The notes: generated by a model not told the origin, from the letters alone. Numbered from the stretch's first letter, positions 1-8,680 are shown. The stretch: 27,053 nucleotides of DNA from Tateyamaria sp. (GCA_018668195.1 JABITU010000074.1:1-27053); one strand, 5' to 3'. Numbers and translations: made by a program.

Positions 1-1
1 A

Positions 2-892
2 GAGCTTGGTTACCCTGTTGCAGGCTGTACCACGTGGAAGGATGCGGTGGCGCATGCACCTGACATGGCACTAGTGCTGACCCCTCCGAGTGCGCGGCAG
101 GATTATGCTGCTTTATTGGCAACAGCAGGAATACCGACCCTGATGGAAAAGCCGTTGGAACGCAGCCACGCTGGCGCGCAGGCTGTGGCTGATCTGTATG
201 CTCAGGCTCAGGTGCCGCTTGGGCTGTGTTTTCAGCATCGCACAAGGGCGTCGGTGCGCAGTTTGAAGCATAAGCTGGAAACCGGTGCATTGGGTGCGAT
301 TGTTCACGTCGAGGTGCGCGTGCCGTGGTGGCGTGATCAGGCCTATTATGATGCGCCGGGCCGGGGCAGCTATGCGCGTGACGGCGGTGGCGTGATGATC
401 AACCAAGCCATTCATACGTTGGATTTGGCCCTGTGGTTGGCGGGCCCCATAAGCGATGTACAGGCGCTGATGCGAACCAGCCCGTTGCACCGGATGCAAG
501 CAGAGGACATCGCCGCCGGGCTGCTCACCTTTGCCTGTGGTGCGTCCGGCGTACTGAGCGCTACGACTGCGGCCTATCCCGGCGGTGCGGAAAGCATCGC
601 GATTACGACAACCCAGGCACAGGCCACTTTGGTGGGGGATGATCTGCGTATTGACTGGATCGATGGGTATCAGGAGGCCGTTGCGCAAAGCGCGACAGGC
701 ACCGGCGGGGGCGCTGATCCGATGGCCTTTACACACGCCTGGCATCAGTCCATCGTCGAGGACTTTGCCAACACAATGCGCTCTGGCACACAGCCAATTG
801 CACCACCGGAGGACGCTTTGCATGTGCATGCTGTCATTGAGGCAATGGAGAAGGCCGCGCGCTCTGGTGAGCGAACACAGGTGCTGTCGTGA
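2..892 (+). CDS. Gfo/Idh/MocA-family oxidoreductase, 5'-truncated by window edge
   Basis: The frame is open to the left edge, so the N-terminal nucleotide-binding part is missing; 296 residues are visible. A GTG at 47 is an internal codon, because the frame upstream of it still reads as normal family sequence. The visible part has the end of the Rossmann domain (LVLTPPSA), the family EKP motif (MEKPLERSH) and, in the C-terminal domain, GGGVMINQAIHTLDLALWL, where the His of AIHTLD sits at the usual catalytic place. Family members oxidise sugars, cyclitols or their derivatives with NAD(P). The stop overlaps the next start in a GTGA, so the gene is part of a translationally coupled catabolic operon. 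The substrate cannot be told from sequence. Confidence 0.9.
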   Translation, partial: ELGYPVAGCTTWKDAVAHAPDMALVLTPPSARQDYAALLATAGIPTLMEKPLERSHAGAQAVADLYAQAQVPLGLCFQHRTRASVRSLKHKLETGALGAIVHVEVRVPWWRDQAYYDAPGRGSYARDGGGVMINQAIHTLDLALWLAGPISDVQALMRTSPLHRMQAEDIAAGLLTFACGASGVLSATTAAYPGGAESIAITTTQAQATLVGDDLRIDWIDGYQEAVAQSATGTGGGADPMAFTHAWHQSIVEDFANTMRSGTQPIAPPEDALHVHAVIEAMEKAARSGERTQVLS

Positions 893-1896
893 CGCTCGCT
901 TTTGTGGCCCTTGGGCTCGATCATCGCCACATCTATGGCATGACAGAAAACATGCTGCGGATTGGGGCGCGCTGCTTGGGATATTGGACAGAGGGCACGC
1001 CTCAGCCGCTTGCGGGATATGGCGAGCGCTTTCCTGATCTGCGCCGCTTTGCAACCTTGGATCAGGCGCTGGCAGCCGGTGCGGACCTCGCCTTGATTTC
1101 TGCGATCCCGGCGGATCGGGCAGCGCTAAGCGTGCGCGCGATGCAGACAGGCCATGACGTCATGACAGACAAGCCTGGCTGCATCAGTCTCGATCAACTG
1201 GCAAGCATCCGCAAAACAGTGGGAGAGACCGGGCGGATCTGGTCGATCAACTTTTCCGAACGGTTCGAGGTGCCTTGCGTCACGTTGGCCGATCAGCTGG
1301 TGCGGGATGGCGCGATCGGCAAGGTGGTGCATACGACAGGGCTTGGTCCGCATCGACTGAACCGGGCAACGCGGCCTGATTGGTTTTTTGACAGAGCACG
1401 CTATGGCGGCATTCTGACGGATATCGGCGTGCATCAAATAGATCAATTCTTGCATTTTACGGGGTCTGACAGCGCCCAGATCACGATGGCCCACGTTGCT
1501 AATCATGCCAATCCGTCTAATACTGGATTGCAGGATTTTGGAGAAATCGCGCTGCGTACTGATCATGCTTCGGGCTATATTCGCGTTGACTGGTACACGC
1601 CGGCCGCGCTGCCCAATTGGGGCGATGGCCGGCTGACGCTGTTGGGAACGGATGGCTATATAGAACTGCGCAAATACGTGGATGTGGGCGCGCGATCAGG
1701 AACAGATCATCTGGTCTTGGTCAACGGCACCTGCTGTGAAACCATCGACGCGCGGGAGGCGGGGTTGCCTTATTTTGACCGGCTGGCGCATGACATTTCA
1801 CACCGTACCGAAACGGCGATGGCACAACGCCATTGCCTCGAGGTGATGGAGTTGGCCCTGCGCGCGCAGGGCATGGCCGAAGGAAAATTGCAGTGA
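889..1896 (+). CDS. Gfo/Idh/MocA-family oxidoreductase (second of four)
   Basis: 335 residues, GTG start in a 4-base GTGA overlap with the preceding gene. The N-terminal nucleotide-binding region is atypical (ALGLDHRHIYGM instead of a clear GxGxxG), and the usual EKP is TDKP (residues 93-96). The C-terminal domain keeps a DIGVHQID motif with His182, the expected catalytic His. This is the most divergent of the four dehydrogenase-like proteins here, so it may act on a different substrate or bind the cofactor differently. Expected to be a soluble cytoplasmic NAD(P)-dependent sugar or sugar-acid dehydrogenase, or an epimerase working through a keto intermediate. Its stop again overlaps the next start. 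Confidence 0.88.
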   Translation: MTLAFVALGLDHRHIYGMTENMLRIGARCLGYWTEGTPQPLAGYGERFPDLRRFATLDQALAAGADLALISAIPADRAALSVRAMQTGHDVMTDKPGCISLDQLASIRKTVGETGRIWSINFSERFEVPCVTLADQLVRDGAIGKVVHTTGLGPHRLNRATRPDWFFDRARYGGILTDIGVHQIDQFLHFTGSDSAQITMAHVANHANPSNTGLQDFGEIALRTDHASGYIRVDWYTPAALPNWGDGRLTLLGTDGYIELRKYVDVGARSGTDHLVLVNGTCCETIDAREAGLPYFDRLAHDISHRTETAMAQRHCLEVMELALRAQGMAEGKLQ

Positions 1897-2936
1897 TTCG
1901 GGTGGCCATTTTGGGCGGTGGCATCGGCGCGCAGCATCTGGCGGCTTATCAGGCCCTGCCGGAATTCGATATCGTGATGCTGGTGGATCAGGATCAGGCG
2001 CGTCTGGACGCTTTGGCTGTTGACGGTATCTTTGGGGCGACTGATATGCGTGCTGCATTAGAGGCTGATGTCGATCTGATTGATATCTGTTTGCCGCCTC
2101 ATCTGCATGCGCCTGTCGCGATTGAGGCGCTAAAGGCTGGCAAACATGTTATTTGCGAAAAACCACTTGCCACATCGCTCGCACAGGTTGACGCAATAAG
2201 AAATGCGGCCGAGACGGCGGGCCGGCAGGTGTTCCCAGTGTTCCAGTACCGCTTTGGTCCGGGCTTTGCCCAACTGGAGGCTTTGCGTCAGGCCCGGTTG
2301 ACCGGCGCGCCCCGCATGGCAGCAATTGAAACCCATTGGAACAGGGGCGCAGATTATTATGCCGTGCCATGGCGGGGTACCTGGGTTGGGGAAAAGGGTG
2401 GAGCAATCCTTGGACATGCCATTCATGCACACGACCTGCTGTGTCATTTCATGGCACCGGTCACGGGCGTGACGGCCCGTCTTGCGACGCTGGTCAATGA
2501 CATTGAAACCGAAGATAGCGCTGCCCTGATCTTCGATCTCGACGGTGGGGCCATGGCAACCAGTTCGGTGACTTTGGGGGCCGCATCTGATGAGTCCCGA
2601 TTGCGGTTTGTCTATGAACATTTGACGGCGACATCGGATACTGTTCCGTATGCGCCCGCCGATGGACTTTGGACATTCTGCGCGCGGGATCCGGGTCAGC
2701 AGGATCAGGTGGATGCCATTGTTGCAGCGACACATACGCAGCCGTCTGGATTTACCGGATTTCTGACTCAGGTTGCGCATGCATTGACTGGTCAGTCACA
2801 CCGTGCTGTGTCATTTGCCGATGGCGCGGCGTCGATCGCATTGGTGACCGCCATTTACGAAGCGCATCGCAGCGGTGCGCGGGTCGCATTACCGCTTACG
2901 ACGAACCACCCATTGTGGCAAGGATGGCGACCATGA
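1893..2936 (+). CDS. Gfo/Idh/MocA-family oxidoreductase (third of four)
   Basis: 347 residues from the GTG at 1893, which overlaps the previous stop as GTGA. A longer frame from 1833 exists, but the protein family begins at MIRVAILGGGIGAQH, so the later start is chosen. Rossmann glycine motif GGGIGAQH at residues 8-15, EKPLATS at 89-95, and a C-terminal domain with KGGAILGHAIHAHDLL carrying the likely catalytic His. The role is NAD(P)-dependent oxidation or reduction of a sugar-like substrate in the cytoplasm. It ends in an ATGA overlap with uxuA, which ties it to uronate or aldonate breakdown; the exact reaction is unknown. Confidence 0.9.
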   Translation: MIRVAILGGGIGAQHLAAYQALPEFDIVMLVDQDQARLDALAVDGIFGATDMRAALEADVDLIDICLPPHLHAPVAIEALKAGKHVICEKPLATSLAQVDAIRNAAETAGRQVFPVFQYRFGPGFAQLEALRQARLTGAPRMAAIETHWNRGADYYAVPWRGTWVGEKGGAILGHAIHAHDLLCHFMAPVTGVTARLATLVNDIETEDSAALIFDLDGGAMATSSVTLGAASDESRLRFVYEHLTATSDTVPYAPADGLWTFCARDPGQQDQVDAIVAATHTQPSGFTGFLTQVAHALTGQSHRAVSFADGAASIALVTAIYEAHRSGARVALPLTTNHPLWQGWRP

Positions 2937-4123
2937 TTGAATGTTGGCGATGGTTTGGGCCGGATGATCCGACGCAGTTGATCGACCTGCCACAAGTCGG
3001 CGCCACTGGTGTTGTCACAGCCTTGCATCAACACGCACCTGGCGTGCCTTGGGCCGAAAAAGATATCGCCGCACGCAAGAAAATGATCGATGGGGCGGGG
3101 CTGCGTTGGGCAGTGGTTGAAAGCTTACCAGTGTCTGAGGCGATCAAGACCCAAGGCGCCGACATGGCGGCTCATCTGCTGCACTATCGGTCCAGCCTTG
3201 AGGCACTTGCGCGACAAGGCGTTGAAACAATCTGTTATAATTTTATGCCGATTCTTGACTGGACTCGCACCCAGACCCGCGCCACCCAGCCACATGGCGG
3301 CACGGCAATGCTTTTCGATCTAGCGGAATTTGCAGCCTTTGATCTGCATATCCTGTGCAGACCTGCGGCGGTGGATGACTATTCTGACGCTGTCAAAGAC
3401 GCTGCGGCGTTGGCCTATGCACATATGGATGACGTGCGGCGCTTAGATCTGATGCGGACGGTGATTGCAGGCCTGCCGGGTGCCAACGACGGTTGGACAC
3501 TGGATGATGTGCGTGCCCGGCTTGCAACCTATGACCAAATTGGTGCCGACCGCCTTCGGCAAAACCTGATCGACTTTCTGGCCGAAGTCGTACCGCTGGC
3601 TGAGCAGCTTGGCCTGCGGTTGTGCTGCCATCCGGACGATCCGCCTTTTTCGTTGCTTGGGCTGCCACGGGTGATGTCATCTGCGGATGATTACGGCGCT
3701 GTTCTTGATGCTGTTGACAGCCCTGCCAATGGCGCGACGCTGTGCACCGGGTCTCTTGGGGTTGACCCGGCTTTCGATGCTCCGGCTTTTGTTAGCCGTT
3801 TTGGCCCACGCATTCACTTTGCGCATTTGCGCAACACCAAGAGGTTACCTTCGCCCGATGCCGCGCGCCCCGGGTTTCTTGAAGCGCCACATTTGGAAGG
3901 AAACACCGACATGGTCGCGACGATTACTGCCCTGATGAAAGAAGAGGCCCGCAGGCGCGCTGAAGGCCGCAGTGATCACGCGATTCCCATGCGCCCTGAT
4001 CATGGGCAGGAGTTGCTTGGTGACTGCGAGCGTAACAGTTTGCCAGGCTATCCCCTGATCGGGCGCATGCGCGGGCTTGCGGAACTGCGCGGGATAATGG
4101 CGACCGTTGAGGCATACCTATGA
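2933..4123 (+). CDS. uxuA: Mannonate dehydratase
   Basis: 396 residues from the ATG at 2933, close to the 394 residues of E. coli UxuA; an in-frame extension upstream to 2669 is not family sequence. UxuA dehydrates D-mannonate to 2-keto-3-deoxy-D-gluconate in hexuronate catabolism and needs a divalent metal. Seen here: CYNFMPILDWTRT (101-113), CCHPDDPP (231-238), FAHLRNT (296-302), HLEGNTDM (320-327) and MRPDHG (353-358), all hallmark stretches of the family, including the His and Cys residues that hold the metal. It overlaps both neighbours by ATGA. Because the surrounding genes are oxidoreductases rather than uxaC/uxuB, the real substrate could be mannonate made by an unusual oxidative route. 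Confidence 0.93.
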   Translation: MIECWRWFGPDDPTQLIDLPQVGATGVVTALHQHAPGVPWAEKDIAARKKMIDGAGLRWAVVESLPVSEAIKTQGADMAAHLLHYRSSLEALARQGVETICYNFMPILDWTRTQTRATQPHGGTAMLFDLAEFAAFDLHILCRPAAVDDYSDAVKDAAALAYAHMDDVRRLDLMRTVIAGLPGANDGWTLDDVRARLATYDQIGADRLRQNLIDFLAEVVPLAEQLGLRLCCHPDDPPFSLLGLPRVMSSADDYGAVLDAVDSPANGATLCTGSLGVDPAFDAPAFVSRFGPRIHFAHLRNTKRLPSPDAARPGFLEAPHLEGNTDMVATITALMKEEARRRAEGRSDHAIPMRPDHGQELLGDCERNSLPGYPLIGRMRGLAELRGIMATVEAYL

Positions 4124-5133
4124 CCCGGATCGGCGTCGCGGGGGCAGGCCTGATTGGAAAGCGGCATATGGCAGCCATTAATCGGGTTGCTGACGTTACT
4201 CTTTCGGCGGTGCTGGATCCTGTGATGCAAGATGATGGCACAGATGTGCCGTTGGTTGCTGATCTGGATGCGCTTGCTGCCCACTCGGATGGGGTCATCC
4301 TTGCTGTTCCAAACGCACTTCATGCGCCAATGGCGATTGCTTTGCTTGAGGCAGGGTGCCCGGTTTTAGTGGAAAAGCCTTTGGCTGGTACTGCAGCAGA
4401 GGGTGCGCAAATGGTCGCTGTCTCTGAACGCACGGGCGTGCCGTTGCTTGTCGGCCACCACCGCCGACACAACCCACTGGTGGCCAAAGCCAAGGACATC
4501 ATCGAAAGCGGTCTTTTGGGGCCAATAACAGCGGTACATGGCCATTGCTGGCTGCCTAAACCCGATCTTTATTACGAAAATGCGTGGCGGCAGGGGGCCG
4601 GGGCTGGGCCACTGTTCATCAACCTGATCCACGACATCGACGTATTAATGCACCTTTGCGGCCCAATCGAACAGGTGCAGGCCTTTGAGAGCAACGCCAT
4701 TCGCGGAGCTGCCGCCGAAGAGGTCAGCGTTGCTATACTGCGTTTTGCCAGTGGGGCTCTGGGTACCGTCAACCTAAGCGATGTGTCGCTGGGCCCTTGG
4801 AGTTGGGAACTCACTGCTGGTGAAAACCCTGCCTATCCCGCAACAGATCAATCGAGCTATGTCATCGGCGGGCGCGCAGGATCGCTTGCCTTGCCGAACC
4901 TGACTCTTTGGAATCAGAGCAATGGTCCTGATTGGTGGGCACCCATATCGACCACGCGCGTACCATTTAGCAGTGCCGATCCGTTAGAGGCTCAGATCGC
5001 TCATTTCGCAGATGTCATTCGTGGAACCGCTAAGCCTTTGGTAACAGGCGCAGATGGTCTGCGTGCTGTGCGGGTGATTGAGGCGATCAAGGCGGCAGCC
5101 TTGAGTGGCAGTGCCGTTTCCATAGCCCCTTAG
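4120..5133 (+). CDS. Gfo/Idh/MocA-family oxidoreductase (fourth of four)
   Basis: 337 residues, ATG start overlapping the uxuA stop as ATGA. It has a clean Rossmann motif GAGLIGKRH (residues 8-16), VEKPLAG (84-90), and the C-terminal catalytic signature INLIHDIDVL with His171, so it should be a fully active NAD(P)-dependent dehydrogenase. The GHHRRHNP stretch at 112-119 is typical of inositol- or sugar-dehydrogenase-like members. It is the last gene of the first overlapping set; a 154-base gap follows before the hydroxyacid dehydrogenase. A myo-inositol-dehydrogenase-like activity is possible but is not shown by the sequence. Confidence 0.92.
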   Translation: MTRIGVAGAGLIGKRHMAAINRVADVTLSAVLDPVMQDDGTDVPLVADLDALAAHSDGVILAVPNALHAPMAIALLEAGCPVLVEKPLAGTAAEGAQMVAVSERTGVPLLVGHHRRHNPLVAKAKDIIESGLLGPITAVHGHCWLPKPDLYYENAWRQGAGAGPLFINLIHDIDVLMHLCGPIEQVQAFESNAIRGAAAEEVSVAILRFASGALGTVNLSDVSLGPWSWELTAGENPAYPATDQSSYVIGGRAGSLALPNLTLWNQSNGPDWWAPISTTRVPFSSADPLEAQIAHFADVIRGTAKPLVTGADGLRAVRVIEAIKAAALSGSAVSIAP

Positions 5134-5172
5134 AATTTTCTCGTGCATCGTTGTGTCTGTGCTAGCGTGATC

Positions 5173-5185
5173 TTGCACGCTGCAA
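5173..5185. promoter_or_regulatory. Candidate operator: imperfect palindrome TTGCA-CGC-TGCAA
   Basis: Five-base inverted arms around three bases, inside the only sizeable gap of the sugar operon (5134-5287). The position, about 100 bases before the hydroxyacid dehydrogenase start, would suit a repressor site for an internal promoter. No clear -35/-10 pair was recognised, and a 5-base arm can arise by chance. Confidence 0.25.
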
Positions 5186-5287
5186 TCTGCGTGCCGCGAT
5201 ATGGCAGGGGGTGTCTTTTGGACCTGCCCGGCGCCCGTGACTGGCGTGAAACCCCACCGGTATATGAACCAATGAAAGGAATGGCCT

Positions 5288-6199
5288 ATGACGGCGGTTG
5301 GTGTGATCGGATTGGGTGATATGGGCAGTGGGATTGCCAAAAACCTGATCTTAAATGGATTTGAAACGTGGGGGCGCGACGTGATCGCGGCTCGCCATGA
5401 TGCTTTTGGTGCGATGGGTGGGCATACGGCTGACAGCACCGCTGAGGTGAGCAAACACGCACAATACGTTTTCGTCATGGTGATGAAAGGGGCAGAAGCC
5501 CACGAGGTTATTTTGGGCGAGGGCGGACTTGCGGAAAACATGTCTTCCGGTGGCACGATCATTCTGACCTCGACAATCAAACCCGCAGAAGCGCGCGCCA
5601 TCGCCACAGGCTTGGATGGAACTGGGTTGCTCTTGATCGATAGCCCTGTTTCGGGTGGCTACCCCGGCGCTCAGGGGGGCACGCTCACCCTGATGGCGGC
5701 AGCCCCTGAGAATATCCTGAGCAACGCGCGTCCGGTGCTTGAAGCTATTTCGGCAGATATTCACCATGTTGGGACACAGCCCGGTGAAGGGCAGGTGGTG
5801 AAAGCTTGCCTTCAGTCGCTTATCGGGTCAATTTTTTCTGCGACTTTTGAAGCTGCAGCACTGGCCGCCAAGGCGGGCGTGCCCGGGCAAGTGATTCTTG
5901 ATGTCTTTTCAACATCGTCTGCCGGTTCCGGAATCACCAACAATGCTGTCCAAAAGATCATCGACCGACAATTCGAAGGTACCGGCAGTCATATCAACAC
6001 GATGCACAAGGATCTGACAATATCAATGGCGCTGGGCGAAGAACTGGGCGTTCCCTTGCACACAGCCGCCGCCGCAATGCAGATATTCCACGCTGGACGT
6101 ACCCGGCATCCAGACGGTGACAATTGGGTTGCAACCCGTGTGATCGAAGAAATCGTTGGCGCAGAACTTCACCGCAACGCTGCAAAGGTGACGCGATGA
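5288..6199 (+). CDS. NAD(P)-dependent beta-hydroxyacid dehydrogenase (3-hydroxyisobutyrate / L-threonate dehydrogenase-like)
   Basis: 303 residues. ATG at 5288 is chosen because an AAAGGA ribosome site at 5275-5280 sits seven bases ahead; two ATGs at 5272 and 5281 are in another frame. The protein has GLGDMG (8-13) for NAD(P), the substrate-binding DSPVSGG (118-124) and the catalytic Lys172 in GQVVKACLQ, then the all-alpha C-terminal domain with NTMHKDL. The family oxidises 3-hydroxy acids; L-threonate/D-erythronate dehydrogenases (LtnD type) fit a sugar-acid operon better than valine breakdown, since no valine genes are nearby. Its stop overlaps the next start by ATGA, suggesting that the two products act in consecutive steps. 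Confidence 0.9.
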   Translation: MTAVGVIGLGDMGSGIAKNLILNGFETWGRDVIAARHDAFGAMGGHTADSTAEVSKHAQYVFVMVMKGAEAHEVILGEGGLAENMSSGGTIILTSTIKPAEARAIATGLDGTGLLLIDSPVSGGYPGAQGGTLTLMAAAPENILSNARPVLEAISADIHHVGTQPGEGQVVKACLQSLIGSIFSATFEAAALAAKAGVPGQVILDVFSTSSAGSGITNNAVQKIIDRQFEGTGSHINTMHKDLTISMALGEELGVPLHTAAAAMQIFHAGRTRHPDGDNWVATRVIEEIVGAELHRNAAKVTR

Positions 6200-7080
6200 A
6201 ACTGGGTGTGATCTGTGACGGTGTAAGCCGTGATCTTGCGTATGCCGTGGATGTGATGGACGAATTCGATTTGCGCTATGCAGAGCTGCAGTTTGTCGGT
6301 GACACCGAGGTTGGCGATCATTCAGCCCAAGAGATCCGGGATATCGATATGCTGCTACGGGATCGCGGGAAACCTGTCAGTTGCCTTAGCCGCCATGTCT
6401 TTGCGGGCATGACGGTGTCTAATAGGCCGGGTGATGCCTTGCACATGCAGCATATGGATGCGCTGAAACGGGTGATCGAGATGGCTCATATTGTGGGCAG
6501 CCCGCTGGTTCGGATCATGACCCAAAAAAAAGAACAGATCCTTTGGGGCCACAACGGCGCGGAAAAGTGGAACGTTGCCCATGGGGCTTGGGATACAACA
6601 GCGCCGCTGATTGCTCCTGCGGTTGATCTGGCCCGGTCCGAAGGCGTGACTCTGGTTGTTGAGACGGGCAATGGGACGATGGTCAATTCCAATTACACGG
6701 CGCGCAAGTTAATTGATGAACTGAACGCGAGGGATGTGCTCAAGGTGTTATGGGATCCGGCAAACAACTGCTGGTGTCATGAGCTAGCATATCCTGATGG
6801 CTACGCTACGGTGCGCGATGGCTATCTGGGCCATGTGCACATCAAAGATGTGCAGGTTGATACCCCGCGGGCAACGTTGGACGTCAAAGAGATGGGCAAA
6901 GGGCAACTTGGTCCATTATTCACACCCATGGCAGATGCGCTGCGGGACGATGGCTATGATGGTGTCATTTCGCTTGAGAGCGTTTACCATCCTGGGAACG
7001 GCGATTTCGAAGCAGGATTTCGCGCATGTGTCGAGACGTTCAAAGCAGTTTTTGACGTGCAACCGGCCGGGTTAGGATGA
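6196..7080 (+). CDS. Sugar phosphate isomerase/epimerase family protein (xylose isomerase-like TIM barrel)
   Basis: 294 residues from the ATG at 6196, which overlaps the preceding stop; the longer frame from 6124 only re-reads the upstream gene. The fold is recognised by the barrel-type metal ligands in the expected order: Glu156 (VVETGNG), Asp187 (LWDPANN), His213/His215 (GHVHIKD) and Glu261 (ISLES). Such proteins isomerise or epimerise sugars, keto-inositols or sugar acids, or act as hydroxypyruvate isomerase-like enzymes. Last gene of the operon: 185 bases of AT-richer DNA follow. It probably converts the keto product of one of the dehydrogenases, but the substrate is unknown. Confidence 0.88.
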   Translation: MKLGVICDGVSRDLAYAVDVMDEFDLRYAELQFVGDTEVGDHSAQEIRDIDMLLRDRGKPVSCLSRHVFAGMTVSNRPGDALHMQHMDALKRVIEMAHIVGSPLVRIMTQKKEQILWGHNGAEKWNVAHGAWDTTAPLIAPAVDLARSEGVTLVVETGNGTMVNSNYTARKLIDELNARDVLKVLWDPANNCWCHELAYPDGYATVRDGYLGHVHIKDVQVDTPRATLDVKEMGKGQLGPLFTPMADALRDDGYDGVISLESVYHPGNGDFEAGFRACVETFKAVFDVQPAGLG

Positions 7081-7106
7081 TATATCTGCGTGGCGTCATT
7101 TTAGCG

Positions 7107-7205
7107 TTTGACGAAATACCCGAATCATCAGGTATAATGCTAACGCATTGAAATCTTTGATGTCAGGCAGCGTTAGATGTTTCAAGTTTTTCGCATAACG
7201 CTTTA
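7107..7205. repeat. Diverged ~98 bp direct repeat, copy A
   Basis: It aligns with 8681-8778 along its whole length with one single-base gap. The right 45 bases before the final ttta match at about 36 positions, and the core CAAGTTTTTCGCATAACG (7183-7200) is identical. Copy A also carries a 7-base inverted repeat, CTAACGC (7140-7146) and GCGTTAG (7170-7176), absent from copy B. TTTCGCATAA resembles the XerC arm of dif sites, and TTATGTTG follows it here, but the central spacing is not that of a dif site. The two copies flank the nucleotide-sugar dehydrogenase gene. Confidence 0.6.
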
Positions 7206-7252
7206 TGTTGCGTCCGAGCGTCATGCTGGATAGGCAGGGCGATACGCAATTT

Positions 7253-7257
7253 GAGGA
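7253..7257 (+). promoter_or_regulatory. Ribosome binding site GAGGA that sets the tviB-like start
   Basis: GAGGA lies eight bases ahead of the ATG at 7266. An in-frame TTG at 7251 would overlap this site, so the ATG is preferred. Confidence 0.6.
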
Positions 7258-7265
7258 CCGTCCGA

Positions 7266-8564
7266 ATGACTTCAGCTTCCCCTTTGCCCGGCTTTGATGA
7301 TCTGCGCGTTGCGGTTATTGGTCTTGGGTATGTTGGTTTGCCGCTCGCGGTGGAATTTGGCAAAAGCCGATCGACGGTTGGTTTTGACTTGAATGCAGAC
7401 CGGGTGATAGCCCTGCAAGCCGGTGCCGACAGCACCGGCGAATTGGCGCCTGAACAACTGGCCCAAGCGCCGAATTTGAAATTTACCAATGATCTTGCCG
7501 ACATTGCTGACTGTAATTTCTACATAGTTGCGGTGCCAACGCCCATTGATCAGCATCGCCAGCCCAATCTTGGCCCGCTGCTGTCTGCTTCGCGCATGGT
7601 CGGGTCGGTGATCAAGCGTGGTGACATCGTCGTATTTGAAAGTACCGTCTATCCGGGTGCCACTGAAGAAGACTGTCTGCCGCTGGTCGAGCAAGGTTCT
7701 GGGCTTGTGCTGAACCGCGACTTTTTCGCAGGCTACAGCCCCGAAAGAATCAACCCTGGCGATAAGGCGCGTCCCCTGACCAGTATAGTCAAGGTCACGT
7801 CTGGTTCGACGCCCGAGGCTGCGGATCTGATCGATAATCTTTATGCCAGCATCATTATCGCCGGTACGTTCAAGGCGGCCTCTATCAGGGTGGCCGAAGC
7901 CTCCAAGGTGATCGAAAATACGCAGCGTGACGTGTCGATTGCGCTGATCAATGAATTGTCGATCATCTTTTCGCATCTGGATATCGACACCAATGCGGTT
8001 TTAGATGCCGCTGCAACCAAGTGGAACTTTAACCGGTTTTCGCCGGGCCTTGTGGGGGGGCACTGCATTGGCGTGGATCCCTATTACCTTGTCCACAAGT
8101 CAATTGCAGCAGGTCACATTCCAGACATCATCCGTATCGCACGTGAAATCAATGATGGCATGGCACGTCATGCGGTGTCTTTGTTGGTCAAGAAGATGAT
8201 TCAGAAAGAAGCGCGCGTAAAGGACGGGCATGTCTTGGTTCTGGGGCTGACATTCAAGCAAAATTGCGCTGATATCCGCAATACCAAGGTTTTGGATTTG
8301 TTTGGGAATATGCAAAGTTATGGGATGAATGTTGATGTTTATGACCCATGGGCTGATGCTGCCGAGGTGCGCGATGTCTATGGCATTGAAATACTCAAAG
8401 ATCTGCCAGTGGCGGGTGGGTATGACGCAGTCATCCTTGCCGTTCCCCACGACGAACTGATTGAGATTGGCGCCCAAGGGCTGCGGGCCATGCTGGATCC
8501 AAACGGTGTGCTATTTGATATGAAAGCCGTGTTTGACCAAACCGAAAGCGATTTGCGGCTGTAG
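7266..8564 (+). CDS. tviB: UDP-N-acetyl-hexosamine 6-dehydrogenase (TviB/WbpO-type nucleotide sugar dehydrogenase)
   Basis: 432 residues from ATG 7266. This enzyme oxidises C6 of UDP-GlcNAc or UDP-GalNAc twice with NAD+, giving the uronic acid used in capsule, exopolysaccharide or O-antigen. Visible: GLGYVGLP (19-26), VAVPTPID (88-95), ESTVYPG (125-131), the central helix EASKVIENTQRD (211-222) with Lys214, and GLVGGHCIGVDPYYL (261-275) with catalytic Cys267. The KWNF sequence after DAAAT and the LGLTFKQN block are as in TviB. No glycosyltransferase or epimerase is next to it, which is unusual: this gene normally sits in a polysaccharide cluster. It is alone, convergent to pxpA and flanked by direct repeats. 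The choice between UDP-GlcNAc and UDP-GalNAc as substrate is open. Confidence 0.88.
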   Translation: MTSASPLPGFDDLRVAVIGLGYVGLPLAVEFGKSRSTVGFDLNADRVIALQAGADSTGELAPEQLAQAPNLKFTNDLADIADCNFYIVAVPTPIDQHRQPNLGPLLSASRMVGSVIKRGDIVVFESTVYPGATEEDCLPLVEQGSGLVLNRDFFAGYSPERINPGDKARPLTSIVKVTSGSTPEAADLIDNLYASIIIAGTFKAASIRVAEASKVIENTQRDVSIALINELSIIFSHLDIDTNAVLDAAATKWNFNRFSPGLVGGHCIGVDPYYLVHKSIAAGHIPDIIRIAREINDGMARHAVSLLVKKMIQKEARVKDGHVLVLGLTFKQNCADIRNTKVLDLFGNMQSYGMNVDVYDPWADAAEVRDVYGIEILKDLPVAGGYDAVILAVPHDELIEIGAQGLRAMLDPNGVLFDMKAVFDQTESDLRL

Positions 8565-8680
8565 TGTTCCGAGGGTGATTTTTATAACAGGCGGCGTTGC
8601 CTATATGTGTCAGCAATGGCTTGTTTCTGGGTGGTAAACGATATGTGCGCTGCCGGTTGTTATGGAATTTGCGTATAGCC

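Noticed and set aside
113..1054. Long open frame on the - strand across the first two genes
   Set aside because: No family character; it is antisense to two clear oxidoreductase genes and reflects high GC.
7183..7212. Possible chromosomal dif site at the end of copy A
   Set aside because: One arm fits, but the central spacing is four rather than six bases, the second arm is poor, and copy B lacks that arm.
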